DNA of 55,937 nt, taken from the NCBI GenBank assembly GCA_027487835.1, contig JAIYCU010000008.1, positions 1-55,937 of the forward strand, written 5' to 3'. Below are positions 33,938 through 43,847 of the stretch, one piece after another. The translations under genes and the position numbers were made by a program. Within the stretch, counting starts at the first letter, position 1; the number at the start of each line of letters is the position of its first letter. Under the pieces are notes generated by a model, which was not told the DNA's origin, did not search any database, and saw nothing but the letters and a program-made list of their open reading frames with translations. Source of the DNA: Bacteroidota bacterium (GTDB lineage: Bacteria > Bacteroidota > Bacteroidia > UKL13-3).

Positions 33938-34765
33938 ATGAAAAAAACCATACTAATTCTGTTAGGCGCCTTCACTGCCCTATTCTCTTTAGAATCCTTT
34001 GAACTAGGCAAACGCCGTGATGGCACTGACCCCGGTCATACAGGTTCGCCAGGTGATAGCTTAAAAACCTGTATCGTTTGCCATGGTGGAGTTAAAGAAT
34101 GGCAGCCGAATTGGATTACTTCCAATATTCCAGAAACAGGTTTTGAACCAGGAAAAACATATACCATTACGGCAACAAATACCAATCCTGGTTATAATAT
34201 CTTTGGATTTCAAGTTTCTCCTCAAGATAAAGAAGGCAAATTATTAGGTGAGATAATTCTTACCAATACCAATGAAACTAAATTGGTTGGTAATAATAAG
34301 TACATTACTTATACCTCATTTGGTGTAGATGGGCAAAATAGTAAAAGTTGGAGTTTTGATTGGAAAGCACCCGATGCTTCTGTAAACGAGGTGACTTTTT
34401 ACGGTGCCTTTAATTCTAATATGGATGGCCATAAGTTTTCTGATAAAACTACGGTAAGTAACTTGCGCGTTTTTAAACAAGGATTTACTTCTATAGCTGA
34501 GAAAGTATCTACATTTTCTGAATGGAAATTTTACCGTTCGTTTGGTTCAAACCAAATAAACATAAGCGGACTAACCACAGAAAGTGGTGACTTAACTATT
34601 ACCATGTACACCTTAGAAGGCAAGCAAATTTGGGGAAAAAGCGCCTTGGTTCAAACCGGAGCCAACCACTTTACTGAAAACATTGAATTAGCCACCTCAG
34701 GCATTTATCTTTTTACACTTAGCTTGAACGGAAAACAACTTAGCAAGAAAGTTTACATCCCTTAA
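33938..34765 (+). CDS. Secreted protein with CxxCH motif, Reeler-like domain and T9SS sorting domain
   Basis: A 275-residue protein with a Sec signal (about 1-20). TGSPGDSLKTCIVCHGGVKEW contains a C-x-x-C-H haem-attachment-type motif near residues 46-50 (KTCIVCHGG). This is followed by a beta domain (FEPGKTYTITATNTNPGYN, FGFQVSPQDKEG, VTFYGAFNSNMDGH) of the choice-of-anchor V / Reeler-like type. Residues 200-275 (NQINISGLTTESGDL through ATSGIYLFTLSLNGKQL) form a T9SS type A domain. TATACTTG at 33923-33930, 7 nt before the ATG, looks like a -7 element. Two exact GGTTCAAACC sites lie 94 bp apart in the sorting-domain region (34554, 34648). Whether haem is attached is unknown. Confidence 0.8.
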   Translation: MKKTILILLGAFTALFSLESFELGKRRDGTDPGHTGSPGDSLKTCIVCHGGVKEWQPNWITSNIPETGFEPGKTYTITATNTNPGYNIFGFQVSPQDKEGKLLGEIILTNTNETKLVGNNKYITYTSFGVDGQNSKSWSFDWKAPDASVNEVTFYGAFNSNMDGHKFSDKTTVSNLRVFKQGFTSIAEKVSTFSEWKFYRSFGSNQINISGLTTESGDLTITMYTLEGKQIWGKSALVQTGANHFTENIELATSGIYLFTLSLNGKQLSKKVYIP

Positions 34766-34803
34766 TTATTATACCAAAAAGCAGTACAAAAAGTTATTAA
34801 GCA

Positions 34804-36945
34804 ATGAAATACTTATTTGTGCTGTTTTTTTATGTCCCGTTTTTATTGCAAGCGCAACAGAAATTTGACATCAAAAAGCTAAACAACCCAAAGAAATTTG
34901 GTATTGAAATTGCCAATCAACTAAGTGAAAAAAGGGTGTATGAATACCGCGTAAGCAAAGGTAAACGCGCCGTTTTTTTACCCAATGGCTTAAGAAGTTC
35001 TTCTTTTATTGACCCAACTATTTACTTAAGAAAAAAGGATAGTATTTTTCCGTATCGGGTTGATGTGGTTTACTCAAGGTATCCAGTAATTGACAGTGTT
35101 TACAAGGAGTTTTATGGCTTATTATGCAATCGATTGATTCATTTATTTGAGCTCGACCCTGACCTAAACACACAAGAAATTGCTTTTAATAAGGTGCTTC
35201 AAACCCATTGCGAATCAGATGATCAAGTAAACACTTTGTTTCATGGCATTGTAATTTGGTATAGAACAGCAGCAGAACAAGAAGCCGAAGAAAAATCTGA
35301 AACTGACAGCCTAACTAGGCCAAACCCAACAAGTGAACCAGAAAAGTCTACCCAAGGTAGCTATAAAGAATACCTTGCTGCCATTGAAACAGCCAAAGAA
35401 TCTATCAATTTAAGTGATTCGATTAGAAGCGCATTAGTTGGAAAGCCAGCAGATGTTCAACAGCAACTCATCAAAACACATTTAGAAAAAGAAATTGGTA
35501 AAACAAATAATACCTCATTATTACAACGCTCGCCTGCAGAAATTCAATTATATAAACGACAAATCAATGAGTTTTTAAAATACAATCCTTTTTCCGATTC
35601 GGTTGTGTGGAAAGTAATGGACCGTCATCCTACCTGGCAAAATGCAATTGTTATTAATGATTGGACAGGTTCAATGTATGGGTATGGCGCTCAAATAGTG
35701 CATTGGCATATTAATAATTACAAACAATCTGGCGTTAAACAAATTACACTATTTAACGATGGCGATAAGAAAACGCAATTTGATAAAGTGATTGGCGAAA
35801 CGGGGGGTATATATAGCGCCGAGGCCTCAGACATTCCTAAAATTATGAACTTATTTAACCTGGTTAGGTTAAACGGGCATGGAGGCGATAGACCAGAAAA
35901 TGATATTGAAGCTTTGGTTCAAGCTATTAAAGAATATCCATCTGCAGCTGAAGTAATTTTAATAGCAGATAACTATGCGTGCATAAGAGACATTGAAATG
36001 GTAGGCAAAATTACTAAGCCTATTAAAATTTTAGTATGTGGTTACATAAAAGAATTGGGTATTAATCCGCATTTGATTTATTTGGCAAAGGCTACTGGTG
36101 GCAGCTTACATACACTTGAAGATGATTTTGAAAACATTAAATCAGAAATAGATGAAAATGGTGAAATAAAGGTATTTAATGACAAACGTTTTTTGCTCAG
36201 TATGATGAATTGTTCACCTTACTCGCCTAATGAAATTAAGTTTGGCAAAGAGGCTTTTAAAACTTATTCCAATTTAGATTCGGCCCTATTGACGCCAAAT
36301 TTGGTAAGGAAAATAGAATTACAGCACCAGAATCATCAATCTTTTCCAAGAGGCGTTTTAAAGTTAAAAAACGTATATGAATTAGATCTTTCTAACAACT
36401 TAATTTCTAGCATTCCTAGCAGTTTAAAGAAATTAGAAAAACTAAAAACCATAAATTTTTCAAATAATAAACTAGTTAGTTTACCCAATTCGATGCTTAA
36501 AATGAAAGGATTAGAAGGTATCAATTTAAGCAGTAATCAAATTAAAGACCTGAGCAAGTTTTTTGAATCCATGTATTATGTGAAAACTTTGTTTATTGCC
36601 AATAATCAGCTTACCCAAATTAATGGAATTCATCAGTTAAAGAATGCAAAAGCATTGGATTTTTCGCACAATCTAATATCAGAAATACCTCTTGAGATTA
36701 ACCAATTGAAATCCTTACAAATTTTAGATTTATCTGGAAACAAACTATTGGGATTACCTAAAAGTATAATTGGATTAAGTAGATTAGAAGAGTTAAATTT
36801 AGAAGATAACCAATTAGGTTCTTTGCCACCTTACTTATACAGACTTAGGAAATTAAAGGTATTAAAGCTGAGTGGGAATCCATTATCAGAGCGCGAAAAA
36901 GATAGAATCAGAAAAGAGCTTCCCTTTGTAATGATTAGTTTTTAA
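34804..36945 (+). CDS. Secreted vWA-like plus leucine-rich-repeat protein
   Basis: A 713-residue protein with signal peptide (1-17, ending LLQAQ). Residues 275-430 resemble a von Willebrand A domain: IVINDWTGSMYGYGAQI has a MIDAS-like D-x-T-G-S (about 286-290), GHGGDRPENDIEALVQAI fits the second loop, and VILIADN the third strand. Residues about 505-700 contain seven or eight LRR units (LDLSNNLISSIPSSLKKLEK, LKTINFSNNKLVSLPNSMLK, LEELNLEDNQLGSLPPYLYR). The central 160-240 region is charged and helical. vWA and LRR both bind protein partners, so surface or periplasmic scaffolding is likely. It converges with the sensor kinase, overlapping by 4 bp at the stops. Confidence 0.7.
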   Translation: MKYLFVLFFYVPFLLQAQQKFDIKKLNNPKKFGIEIANQLSEKRVYEYRVSKGKRAVFLPNGLRSSSFIDPTIYLRKKDSIFPYRVDVVYSRYPVIDSVYKEFYGLLCNRLIHLFELDPDLNTQEIAFNKVLQTHCESDDQVNTLFHGIVIWYRTAAEQEAEEKSETDSLTRPNPTSEPEKSTQGSYKEYLAAIETAKESINLSDSIRSALVGKPADVQQQLIKTHLEKEIGKTNNTSLLQRSPAEIQLYKRQINEFLKYNPFSDSVVWKVMDRHPTWQNAIVINDWTGSMYGYGAQIVHWHINNYKQSGVKQITLFNDGDKKTQFDKVIGETGGIYSAEASDIPKIMNLFNLVRLNGHGGDRPENDIEALVQAIKEYPSAAEVILIADNYACIRDIEMVGKITKPIKILVCGYIKELGINPHLIYLAKATGGSLHTLEDDFENIKSEIDENGEIKVFNDKRFLLSMMNCSPYSPNEIKFGKEAFKTYSNLDSALLTPNLVRKIELQHQNHQSFPRGVLKLKNVYELDLSNNLISSIPSSLKKLEKLKTINFSNNKLVSLPNSMLKMKGLEGINLSSNQIKDLSKFFESMYYVKTLFIANNQLTQINGIHQLKNAKALDFSHNLISEIPLEINQLKSLQILDLSGNKLLGLPKSIIGLSRLEELNLEDNQLGSLPPYLYRLRKLKVLKLSGNPLSEREKDRIRKELPFVMISF

Positions 36946-39833
36946 GCATCAAAAGGAATGGTAATTCTAACGCGGGTGCCAATGGCTAAGCCAGCAGCAT
37001 CAATCTTATCAACGAATTCAATGCCGATTAACTTTCCCCTACCTGTATTTAGGATTTGTAAACGTTTCTCATTGGCTGAAGTTGAAAAAGAATTCCATTT
37101 TTCTTTTTTATAACTATTGATGCGAGAAGATTCTCTTCTGCCAACGCCATTGTCATCAACTACAACGTACAAGGCTTCATCAGTCCGCATTAAATCAATC
37201 ATTAGCTTTTTAGCCTCCATTTTATGCAATAAACCGTGTTTAATTGCATTTTCAACATAAGGTTGAATCATCATAGAAGGGATTTGTATCAACTCAGTTT
37301 CTAATTGCTCATCCACATTAAATTCGTATTCAAAATCACCTTCTGAAAACCTTGCCTTTTCAAGTTCTAAATATAATATCAAGGCCTTAATTTCATCATC
37401 CAAACTAACCAATTCTTTCCCAGACATTTCAAGAATCATTCGGGTAAGGCGCGAAAACTTATTTAAGTAGGCAGAAGCCAATTGTTTGTCATTTGTAAGA
37501 ATATAAGACTGAATTGTGTTTAAAGCATTGTAAAAAAAATGAGGATTCATTTGAGACTTTATAGCGGTAAGCATCGACTGACCTAAACTTTTCTCAAGTT
37601 CCACCTTCTCCATTTGCAATCGGTTGCTTTCTTTGATTCGGGCTACCCTTAATTGATAAAAAGAAACTAAAATCAAAAGGGTTAAAACAACCATTAAACC
37701 ATAAAACCAAAACTTCTGATAAAAGGGCGCATTGATGGTAAACTTTAGCTTTTGCAATTCTACTTCAAAATCGCCTTGCTTAAATTGTATTTCATAAGAA
37801 CCAGGAGATAGGGAGGGCAATTCAAGTTTGCGATTTCCAGGCGAAGTTAAAATCCAATCACCCTTATTAATTTTATAATACAAATCAATATCATTGGCCA
37901 AGTTATAATTTAACAAGGCATAATTTACCACTAACCTATTGTCTTTTGGTAAAACGTTTTCAATGTCTTTTAACGGGCGTTCAATTCCTCCCAATTGCCA
38001 ACTTGTAATATAAAATGGCGCTTTTATTGACGAAAGCAAGGTATTTCGGGGTTTTGATATAATCAATCCGCTATTTATGGCAATAATGATTTCATCTGCA
38101 TTATACATTATATCATTAATTTCTTGCCCTTTCGCTAGAAAAGCCAATTGAAAAGGTTTGGATTTTTTTTGACCCAAAGGCAAAGAATAAAGAAAGTTCT
38201 CGCCAATCAAAAAAAGCACATCATGGTTAATCTTTATATCTTTAATAGAAAATGGCAATTTGATGCGCGTAAAGACCCTATTGGCATTTAAAAGAAATAA
38301 CTGACCATTTCCATTAAGGCAGTATAATTGGTCTTTATACCCAATGATTCGGCTAGCAAAAAAATCCTCCCCATTGTTTTTAACTTTTGATAATTGATGG
38401 GGTGTTAATTCAAACAACCCCAAATTAGTTGCAAAGAAAATACTGGCATTTTTTTCTAGTACTGCAACAGATTTACCTCTCACAGCATATGGAATCAAGG
38501 AAGCTTCTTGGGGTTCAATCGAATCTTGATAAGCATTAAAAATTGAGTCCCAAATAGATTTACCAGCCAGCTTATTGGCAATTAATAAGGATAAATTACC
38601 CGATGAAGCATAGGCATAATACTTATCATCTACCTTCACTACTTCTTTAACTGAAGTTGTGCGCTTATGATAATTATTAAAGTTTTTATCTTTTACAATA
38701 AACTCTTGGTCGGTATAAAAAATATGATCTAATGAGGCATCATATTTTAAATTTAAAATCTCATGTTCGCGACCTTGAATTATTCTCTTCGGGGCTGTTT
38801 TATCATTAAAATGATAAATATTTCCTTTACGCGTGCCTACTAAAATACCATTTTTATAGGGTTCAATTTTAATGGGTTTATCAGATAACATTTCAAAGAA
38901 ATTTGTTTTCAAGTCGGGCACCAACAAAAGCCCATCAGACAAAGAAGTAAACCATAAATTACCTTCTCTATCTTCAAAAACACTCGAGATATTAAAGCTA
39001 TTAAAAAAGGGCTTTCCATAATTACTTAACAACTCGCCATTTCCCTTTATTCCATAAACACCTGTGGGCGTACATGCCCAATATTGGCTTCCAGCATAGC
39101 AAAAATTCTGAAAAAACTGAGCTTGAGAAAATCTAATACTTTTAGGCTGATTGATAAAGTTGACATCATAAAATAGATATTCTTTGTTAGTTCTTTCGGC
39201 AAACAAAATTCCGTTTTTTGTACTAGCCATAGGAATATAAACTTGATTACCATCTTTACTTTTAAGTAATTCATGGGTTTCAACAATATTTAATCCTTCA
39301 AAAACAAAGAGCTTATCAACTTGCAGATAAAACCGATTATTCTTACTAATACAACCTGAAAAGTTTTTTCCTTTTAAGTGTATGGTTTTTATTTTTCTAA
39401 GGTCTTTTAGGGCATAAATATCTACCCCATCCATTAAAACCACATATAAATAATCTTCAGAAATACCATATCTAGTATAGCCAAAAGGCTCCCGCATATT
39501 AAGCGGATATAGGCTATCCTCCGCTACATAAAATAAGTATCCATCAAAATTACTATACCAAATTCTTCCATATTTATCCTCATTAATATAGCTGCCAGCC
39601 TTTGAGGATTGTTTTAAAGAATGATAGGTAGTAAAGTTAAAACCATCAAACCTGCTTATCCCTTCATTATGTGATACCCAAATAAAACCCTTTTTATCTT
39701 GAATAATGCCATAAACTGAATTGGAAGGTAGCCCTTTACTCTTGTCTATAACAGTATAATAGGGCTCTTGGGCAATTAGGCCACAGGCAAAAATGAGTTG
39801 AACAAACAATAAAAATTTGACGCGCAGCTTCAT
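36942..39833 (-). CDS. LytS-type sensor histidine kinase with periplasmic beta-propeller
   Basis: A 963-residue membrane sensor. A signal peptide (about 1-20) is followed by two-component-regulator propeller repeats (GLPSNSVYGIIQDKKGFIWV, SHNEGISRFDGFNF, SVFEDREGNLWFTSLSDGLL) and a Y_Y_Y-type beta domain (about 640-725). One transmembrane helix (about 733-752) precedes the cytoplasmic kinase: MNPHFFYNALNTIQSYIL with phospho-acceptor His765, and an ATP-binding region PYVENAIKHGLLHK, VDDNGVGR. This HK class normally partners a LytTR response regulator, but none is adjacent. It lies downstream of lepB. Confidence 0.92.
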   Translation of the reverse strand: MKLRVKFLLFVQLIFACGLIAQEPYYTVIDKSKGLPSNSVYGIIQDKKGFIWVSHNEGISRFDGFNFTTYHSLKQSSKAGSYINEDKYGRIWYSNFDGYLFYVAEDSLYPLNMREPFGYTRYGISEDYLYVVLMDGVDIYALKDLRKIKTIHLKGKNFSGCISKNNRFYLQVDKLFVFEGLNIVETHELLKSKDGNQVYIPMASTKNGILFAERTNKEYLFYDVNFINQPKSIRFSQAQFFQNFCYAGSQYWACTPTGVYGIKGNGELLSNYGKPFFNSFNISSVFEDREGNLWFTSLSDGLLLVPDLKTNFFEMLSDKPIKIEPYKNGILVGTRKGNIYHFNDKTAPKRIIQGREHEILNLKYDASLDHIFYTDQEFIVKDKNFNNYHKRTTSVKEVVKVDDKYYAYASSGNLSLLIANKLAGKSIWDSIFNAYQDSIEPQEASLIPYAVRGKSVAVLEKNASIFFATNLGLFELTPHQLSKVKNNGEDFFASRIIGYKDQLYCLNGNGQLFLLNANRVFTRIKLPFSIKDIKINHDVLFLIGENFLYSLPLGQKKSKPFQLAFLAKGQEINDIMYNADEIIIAINSGLIISKPRNTLLSSIKAPFYITSWQLGGIERPLKDIENVLPKDNRLVVNYALLNYNLANDIDLYYKINKGDWILTSPGNRKLELPSLSPGSYEIQFKQGDFEVELQKLKFTINAPFYQKFWFYGLMVVLTLLILVSFYQLRVARIKESNRLQMEKVELEKSLGQSMLTAIKSQMNPHFFYNALNTIQSYILTNDKQLASAYLNKFSRLTRMILEMSGKELVSLDDEIKALILYLELEKARFSEGDFEYEFNVDEQLETELIQIPSMMIQPYVENAIKHGLLHKMEAKKLMIDLMRTDEALYVVVDDNGVGRRESSRINSYKKEKWNSFSTSANEKRLQILNTGRGKLIGIEFVDKIDAAGLAIGTRVRITIPFDA

Positions 39834-39871
39834 CCTAAGGCTTATTTATACCCAAGAAGATAAATCAAATT

Positions 39872-41461
39872 TTATTTAATCCCCATAAAAATTCTATTCC
39901 AACGAACTTTCTTTAAAATGTTTGGTGCAAATTGATCCCAACTCATCCAAACAAATAAAGCTTTTCCAACAATATTGGTTTCAGGTACAAATCCCCAGAA
40001 TCGGCTATCCAAACTATTATGGCGGTTATCTCCCATCATAAAATAGTAATTATAGCTAAAAGTATAAGAAGTTACTTCTTTTCCATCAAGGTAGAACTTT
40101 CCATTCTCACGTCTAAAATCTGGGTGATTTTCATAAATAGTAATTACCCTATTATAAAGTTCAAAGTTTAAACTATCTAATGTTACAACATCTCCAGCTT
40201 TAGGAATATAAACACTTCCATAATTATCTACATTCCAGTTAAATTGCGGAAGGTTTGCGGTAGGAAATATTCTTGGGTCTCTTCCTTCCTTACTGTATCT
40301 AAATGAATCGATTGACAATATGCGACTATCCATTCTAATTTTTGCAATTTTATCAGGTGTGGTTGGATAGATTAAAATTAAATCATTAGAATGCGCTTGA
40401 TCAATAATATCATTCATGTTAATGTCAAATGTATAAAGAAGCGCTTGTAATCTAGTTTGATCCAACATGCCACGGTTATCTGTTAAGTAGGCAGGGTCAA
40501 ACTTGATGGAGTAGCCATATTGCATCATTTCTGGCTTGTAATTAAGGGCTCCATTCACATACAATTCTCCTTCTACAACTTTCAAACTATCCCCTGGAAT
40601 TCCAACACAACGTTTGATATAGTTATCCCTTTTATCAAAGGGTCTTGTTTCCTCAAAGGGATGAATAAAGGAAGGGAAATTAAATACCACCACATCATTA
40701 TTTTTAATTTGGCTTAAAGCAGGCATGCGCTTGTATGGCATTTGCATCCATTTTAAATAACTAGGCACAGAATCTACCAAAGGCAACATGTTATGGGCAA
40801 AAGGAAAAGACAAAGGCGTAACAGGTAATCTATTTCCATAATGATATTTACTCACAAAAAGGAAGTCGCCCACCAACAGTGATTTTTCCATTGAAGGTGT
40901 TGGGATGGTATATGCTTCAATAAAATAAGAACGAATTACAGTAGCTGCTAAAGTTGCAAACCATAAGGCATCAGACCATTCGTAAACCAACTTATTTTCA
41001 GGCTTTTCAAAACCTAATAAATAAACTACTGCTAAAATTGAAAAGCTAACCCAAGTAGGGAAATTGTAAGAAAGTACAAAACCAAAAGCAAGGGTAACAA
41101 GTAAGGCGAAAAAATCAAATTTCTCTTTGGATTTACCAAATTTAAGCAATTGATCTGCTGTGTATTTTACGGAATACAAAACATACAATACCATGAATAT
41201 GATAGGCGAAACAGCAAAAGCAAGAATTCTAGTAAAATATAAAAATATTAAAGCACATCCATAAAATGCATTAATCGCTGCTAGGCCAATACTTGCCCCT
41301 GCAGAAAAGTAAAGACCCGCAATGATAAAATTTAGAACACACCAAATGCTAATGATAATCCATTGCTTGGCTGAAAAGGAATTGGGACTTCTAAAATAAA
41401 ATTTAAACGTTTCTTTTAAATTAAAGGGGTTGGTTTGACCCGATATGTTTGTTGTTGACAT
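39872..41461 (-). CDS. lepB: Signal peptidase I (large Bacteroidota form)
   Basis: A 529-residue type I signal peptidase, longer than the 250-330 residues common in other phyla. Several N-terminal membrane helices (about 33-150) precede the catalytic domain. Ser190 lies in IPTPSMEKSLLVGDF and the general-base Lys283 in DNYIKRCVGIPGDSLKVVEG; the box E region YYFMMGDNRHNSLDSRFWG is intact. A long insertion (about 300-450) separates the lysine block from box E. It releases secreted proteins from their signal peptides at the inner membrane. It is transcribed after dapB, as in many Bacteroidota. Confidence 0.95.
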   Translation of the reverse strand: MSTTNISGQTNPFNLKETFKFYFRSPNSFSAKQWIIISIWCVLNFIIAGLYFSAGASIGLAAINAFYGCALIFLYFTRILAFAVSPIIFMVLYVLYSVKYTADQLLKFGKSKEKFDFFALLVTLAFGFVLSYNFPTWVSFSILAVVYLLGFEKPENKLVYEWSDALWFATLAATVIRSYFIEAYTIPTPSMEKSLLVGDFLFVSKYHYGNRLPVTPLSFPFAHNMLPLVDSVPSYLKWMQMPYKRMPALSQIKNNDVVVFNFPSFIHPFEETRPFDKRDNYIKRCVGIPGDSLKVVEGELYVNGALNYKPEMMQYGYSIKFDPAYLTDNRGMLDQTRLQALLYTFDINMNDIIDQAHSNDLILIYPTTPDKIAKIRMDSRILSIDSFRYSKEGRDPRIFPTANLPQFNWNVDNYGSVYIPKAGDVVTLDSLNFELYNRVITIYENHPDFRRENGKFYLDGKEVTSYTFSYNYYFMMGDNRHNSLDSRFWGFVPETNIVGKALFVWMSWDQFAPNILKKVRWNRIFMGIK

Positions 41462-41547
41462 ATTTACGATTACTTAGAGCAAATAAATTAAAATGCAGCC
41501 CCGCATGCAAAAGAGATTTTTGAAAGGAGGAATAGGTAAATAAAAGG

Positions 41548-42315
41548 TTAAGATTTAAGAATTTCGTCTAGGTTTAAAATATCATCCATTGTAAAAATTC
41601 CCTTTTTACCTTGAATCCACTCGGCAGCCATTACAGCCCCTTTAGCAAACCCATACCTAGATTTTGCGTCATGGGATAATTCGATTGTATCAATTACAGA
41701 TTCATAAATAACCTTATGTAAACCTGTAACTTCCCCTTCGCGGTAAGATTCTATTAGAAGCTCATGTGGTTTGGCACTTTGTCCTGGAACATTATTTTCT
41801 TTTCCAAAAATTAAGCGGTTTTTTAGTTGTGTTTTTTCTTTAAACTCATCCATAATTTGTTGCGCCATACTTAGGGCTGTGCCACTTGGATGATCTTTTT
41901 TAGCAGTATGATGTACTTCTTCAATACGCACATCGTAGGCATCAAAGTGATGCATCATTGATGCCAACATCTTATTCATTTTATAAAACAAGTTTACACC
42001 AATACTAAAATTGGTGCTATGAATCAAGGATTGACCTTCTTGCTCACATTTCTCTTTAATAAAATCAAATTGATCATACCAACCTGTAGTACCCACAACT
42101 ATGGGAATTTGGGCTTCAAAGCATTTAAGAATATTATCTACAGCAGCAGTGGGCATGCTAAAATCAATGGCAACATCTACTTTTTTAAGACTCACTGGCA
42201 TAAAATCGTAGGCGTTTTCCAAATTGACTTTATAAACGATTTCATGTCCTTTGGCAATTGCGATTTTTTCAACTGCCATTCCCATTTTGCCATAACCTAG
42301 CAATGCGATTCTCAT
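41548..42315 (-). CDS. dapB: 4-hydroxy-tetrahydrodipicolinate reductase
   Basis: A 255-residue DapB. MRIALLGYGKMGMAVEKIA is the NAD(P)-binding Rossmann motif, VAIDFSMPTAAVDNI and VVGTTGWYDQ follow, NFSIGVNLFYKMNKM and EEVHHTAKKDHPSGTALSMA contain the catalytic His-His and Lys region (E-x-H-H-x-x-K-x-D-x-P-S-G-T). It reduces dihydrodipicolinate in the lysine/diaminopimelate pathway, supplying peptidoglycan cross-links. It sits between DUF5683 and lepB in the ParAB-linked block. Confidence 0.96.
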   Translation of the reverse strand: MRIALLGYGKMGMAVEKIAIAKGHEIVYKVNLENAYDFMPVSLKKVDVAIDFSMPTAAVDNILKCFEAQIPIVVGTTGWYDQFDFIKEKCEQEGQSLIHSTNFSIGVNLFYKMNKMLASMMHHFDAYDVRIEEVHHTAKKDHPSGTALSMAQQIMDEFKEKTQLKNRLIFGKENNVPGQSAKPHELLIESYREGEVTGLHKVIYESVIDTIELSHDAKSRYGFAKGAVMAAEWIQGKKGIFTMDDILNLDEILKS

Positions 42316-42388
42316 GTGTTATAGTTTTTGAAATTAATCGAGGAAAGATAAAACAAAATAGGCAATTAAGCCAATTTAAGGCAAAATA

Positions 42389-42934
42389 TCAGAAACGAGC
42401 TTGTAGTTTTATACCCATGCTTGAACCAAAACCAGTGAATTGATAATCTGGCTTTACCTTTAAAGAAAGGTTTTCTCCCACATCAAAACCCTTCAAGTGC
42501 GCCTCAACAGTGGCATCTAAAATAGTAAAAGCATACCATCCAACTATCCCAATGGCAGATAAGTCTCTCGATTTTCGATAGCTTTCTCTCACATTATACA
42601 ACATATTTTCTGGCACATTTGCAAACTCAGGATTGGTAACCGTTTGCTTATTAACTTTTTGAATATAAGCTTCCCTTACTGCATTATATTCTCTGTTATA
42701 AAACATTAAACTATAGGTAAGAACCCCAAATCCAGCATATACAACGGGTACTTTCCAATAACTTTTATTATATACCTGGCCACCACCTGGTATCAGGCCA
42801 TATAAAGCAGCCTTCTTTGCTTTTGGATCTACAGAAGAATCCTTCTCCTCCTGTTGTTTAGGCTGCTGTTGTGCGAGGCAAGCCAAGCTCAAGAAAAAAG
42901 CCACAAAAAAACTTAAAGGTTTTATCACGCTCAA
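42389..42934 (-). CDS. DUF5683 domain-containing membrane protein
   Basis: A 181-residue protein with a signal-like N-terminus (about 1-22, ending LACLAQ), a charged linker (QQPKQQEEKDSSVDPKAKKA) and the DUF5683 core: LYGLIPGGGQVYNKSYWKVP, VVYAGFGVLTYSLMFYNREY, then SRDLSAIGIVGWYAFTILDA and HLKGFDV. Function is unknown. Its place between parB and dapB/lepB is conserved in many Bacteroidota. The start overlaps the parB stop by 4 bp, so the two are coupled. Confidence 0.9.
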   Translation of the reverse strand: MSVIKPLSFFVAFFLSLACLAQQQPKQQEEKDSSVDPKAKKAALYGLIPGGGQVYNKSYWKVPVVYAGFGVLTYSLMFYNREYNAVREAYIQKVNKQTVTNPEFANVPENMLYNVRESYRKSRDLSAIGIVGWYAFTILDATVEAHLKGFDVGENLSLKVKPDYQFTGFGSSMGIKLQARF

Positions 42935-43830
42935 AGCAAGTCTAGAATCTTTTTAAGTTCTTGTTGAGATTTAAATGGGATTTGTACACTTCCTCTACCC
43001 CTTTCATCGGCCCTAATTTTAACTTTAACAGCTAATTTTGAGGTAAGTGTTTTTTGAATTTCTACAAAAGCCGCTGGTAAATCTGCTTTTTTAGCCCTGG
43101 CTTCCGGCAATTTGTCCTCTTCTTCTGTTTCCTTGCGCTCATGGGCACTTCGTACTAAATTTTCAATTTGCCTAACCGACATGCCTTCATCCATCATCTT
43201 TTGAAATAGGAATTGTTGCTCATCTGGATTATCAACAGAAACAATAGCACGGGCATGACCCATGGTAATTTTACCATCTCTTATAGCAGCCTGCACATTA
43301 TCTGGCAATTTGAGTAACCTAATGTAATTATTTACAGTAGAACGGTTTTTCCCAACTCGCTCACCTAACTGCTCTTGGTTCAAACTACATTCATCCACTA
43401 AACGCTTATAACTAAATGCAATTTCCATGGCATTTAATTCTTCCCTTTGAATATTTTCAATAAGGGCCATTTCAAGCATTCCTTGATCGTCGGCAAGACG
43501 AATAAAAGCAGGAATTGTAGTTAAACCCGCTAACCTACTAGCACGCGTTCTGCGTTCACCACTAATAATTTGGTAAGAATCGTATCCTAATTTCCGAACC
43601 GTAATTGGTTGGATAATACCATGTACTTTAATCGATTCAGCTAATTCATTTAATGCGGTTTCTTCAAATTCTTCCCTTGGTTGAAATGGATTTGCCTGTA
43701 CCTGCGAGATTGGAATTTCGCTAATGGAATGAAGGGGTTTACTTTCATTTGCAGTAATATCTGTGCTACTATTTTCTAATAAGGCACTCAGTCCTCTTCC
43801 TAAGGCATTTCTTTGTTTGTTGCTGCTCAT
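42931..43830 (-). CDS. parB: Chromosome partitioning protein ParB
   Basis: A 299-residue ParB. It opens with the GRGLSALL tag, has the CTP-binding ParB/Srx domain (about 35-125: IPISQVQANPFQPREEFEE, then QIISGERRTRASRLAGL with the GERR box), a HTH for parS binding (LNQEQLGERVGKNRSTVNNY), and a C-terminal dimerisation domain (about 250-299). It loads on parS and spreads as a CTP-dependent clamp to organise the origin region. It follows parA with a 17-nt gap. No exact canonical parS was seen in the window, but half-sites occur at 45415-45444. Confidence 0.96.
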   Translation of the reverse strand: MSSNKQRNALGRGLSALLENSSTDITANESKPLHSISEIPISQVQANPFQPREEFEETALNELAESIKVHGIIQPITVRKLGYDSYQIISGERRTRASRLAGLTTIPAFIRLADDQGMLEMALIENIQREELNAMEIAFSYKRLVDECSLNQEQLGERVGKNRSTVNNYIRLLKLPDNVQAAIRDGKITMGHARAIVSVDNPDEQQFLFQKMMDEGMSVRQIENLVRSAHERKETEEEDKLPEARAKKADLPAAFVEIQKTLTSKLAVKVKIRADERGRGSVQIPFKSQQELKKILDLL

Positions 43831-43847
43831 TCTCTTCTAATTTCCTT

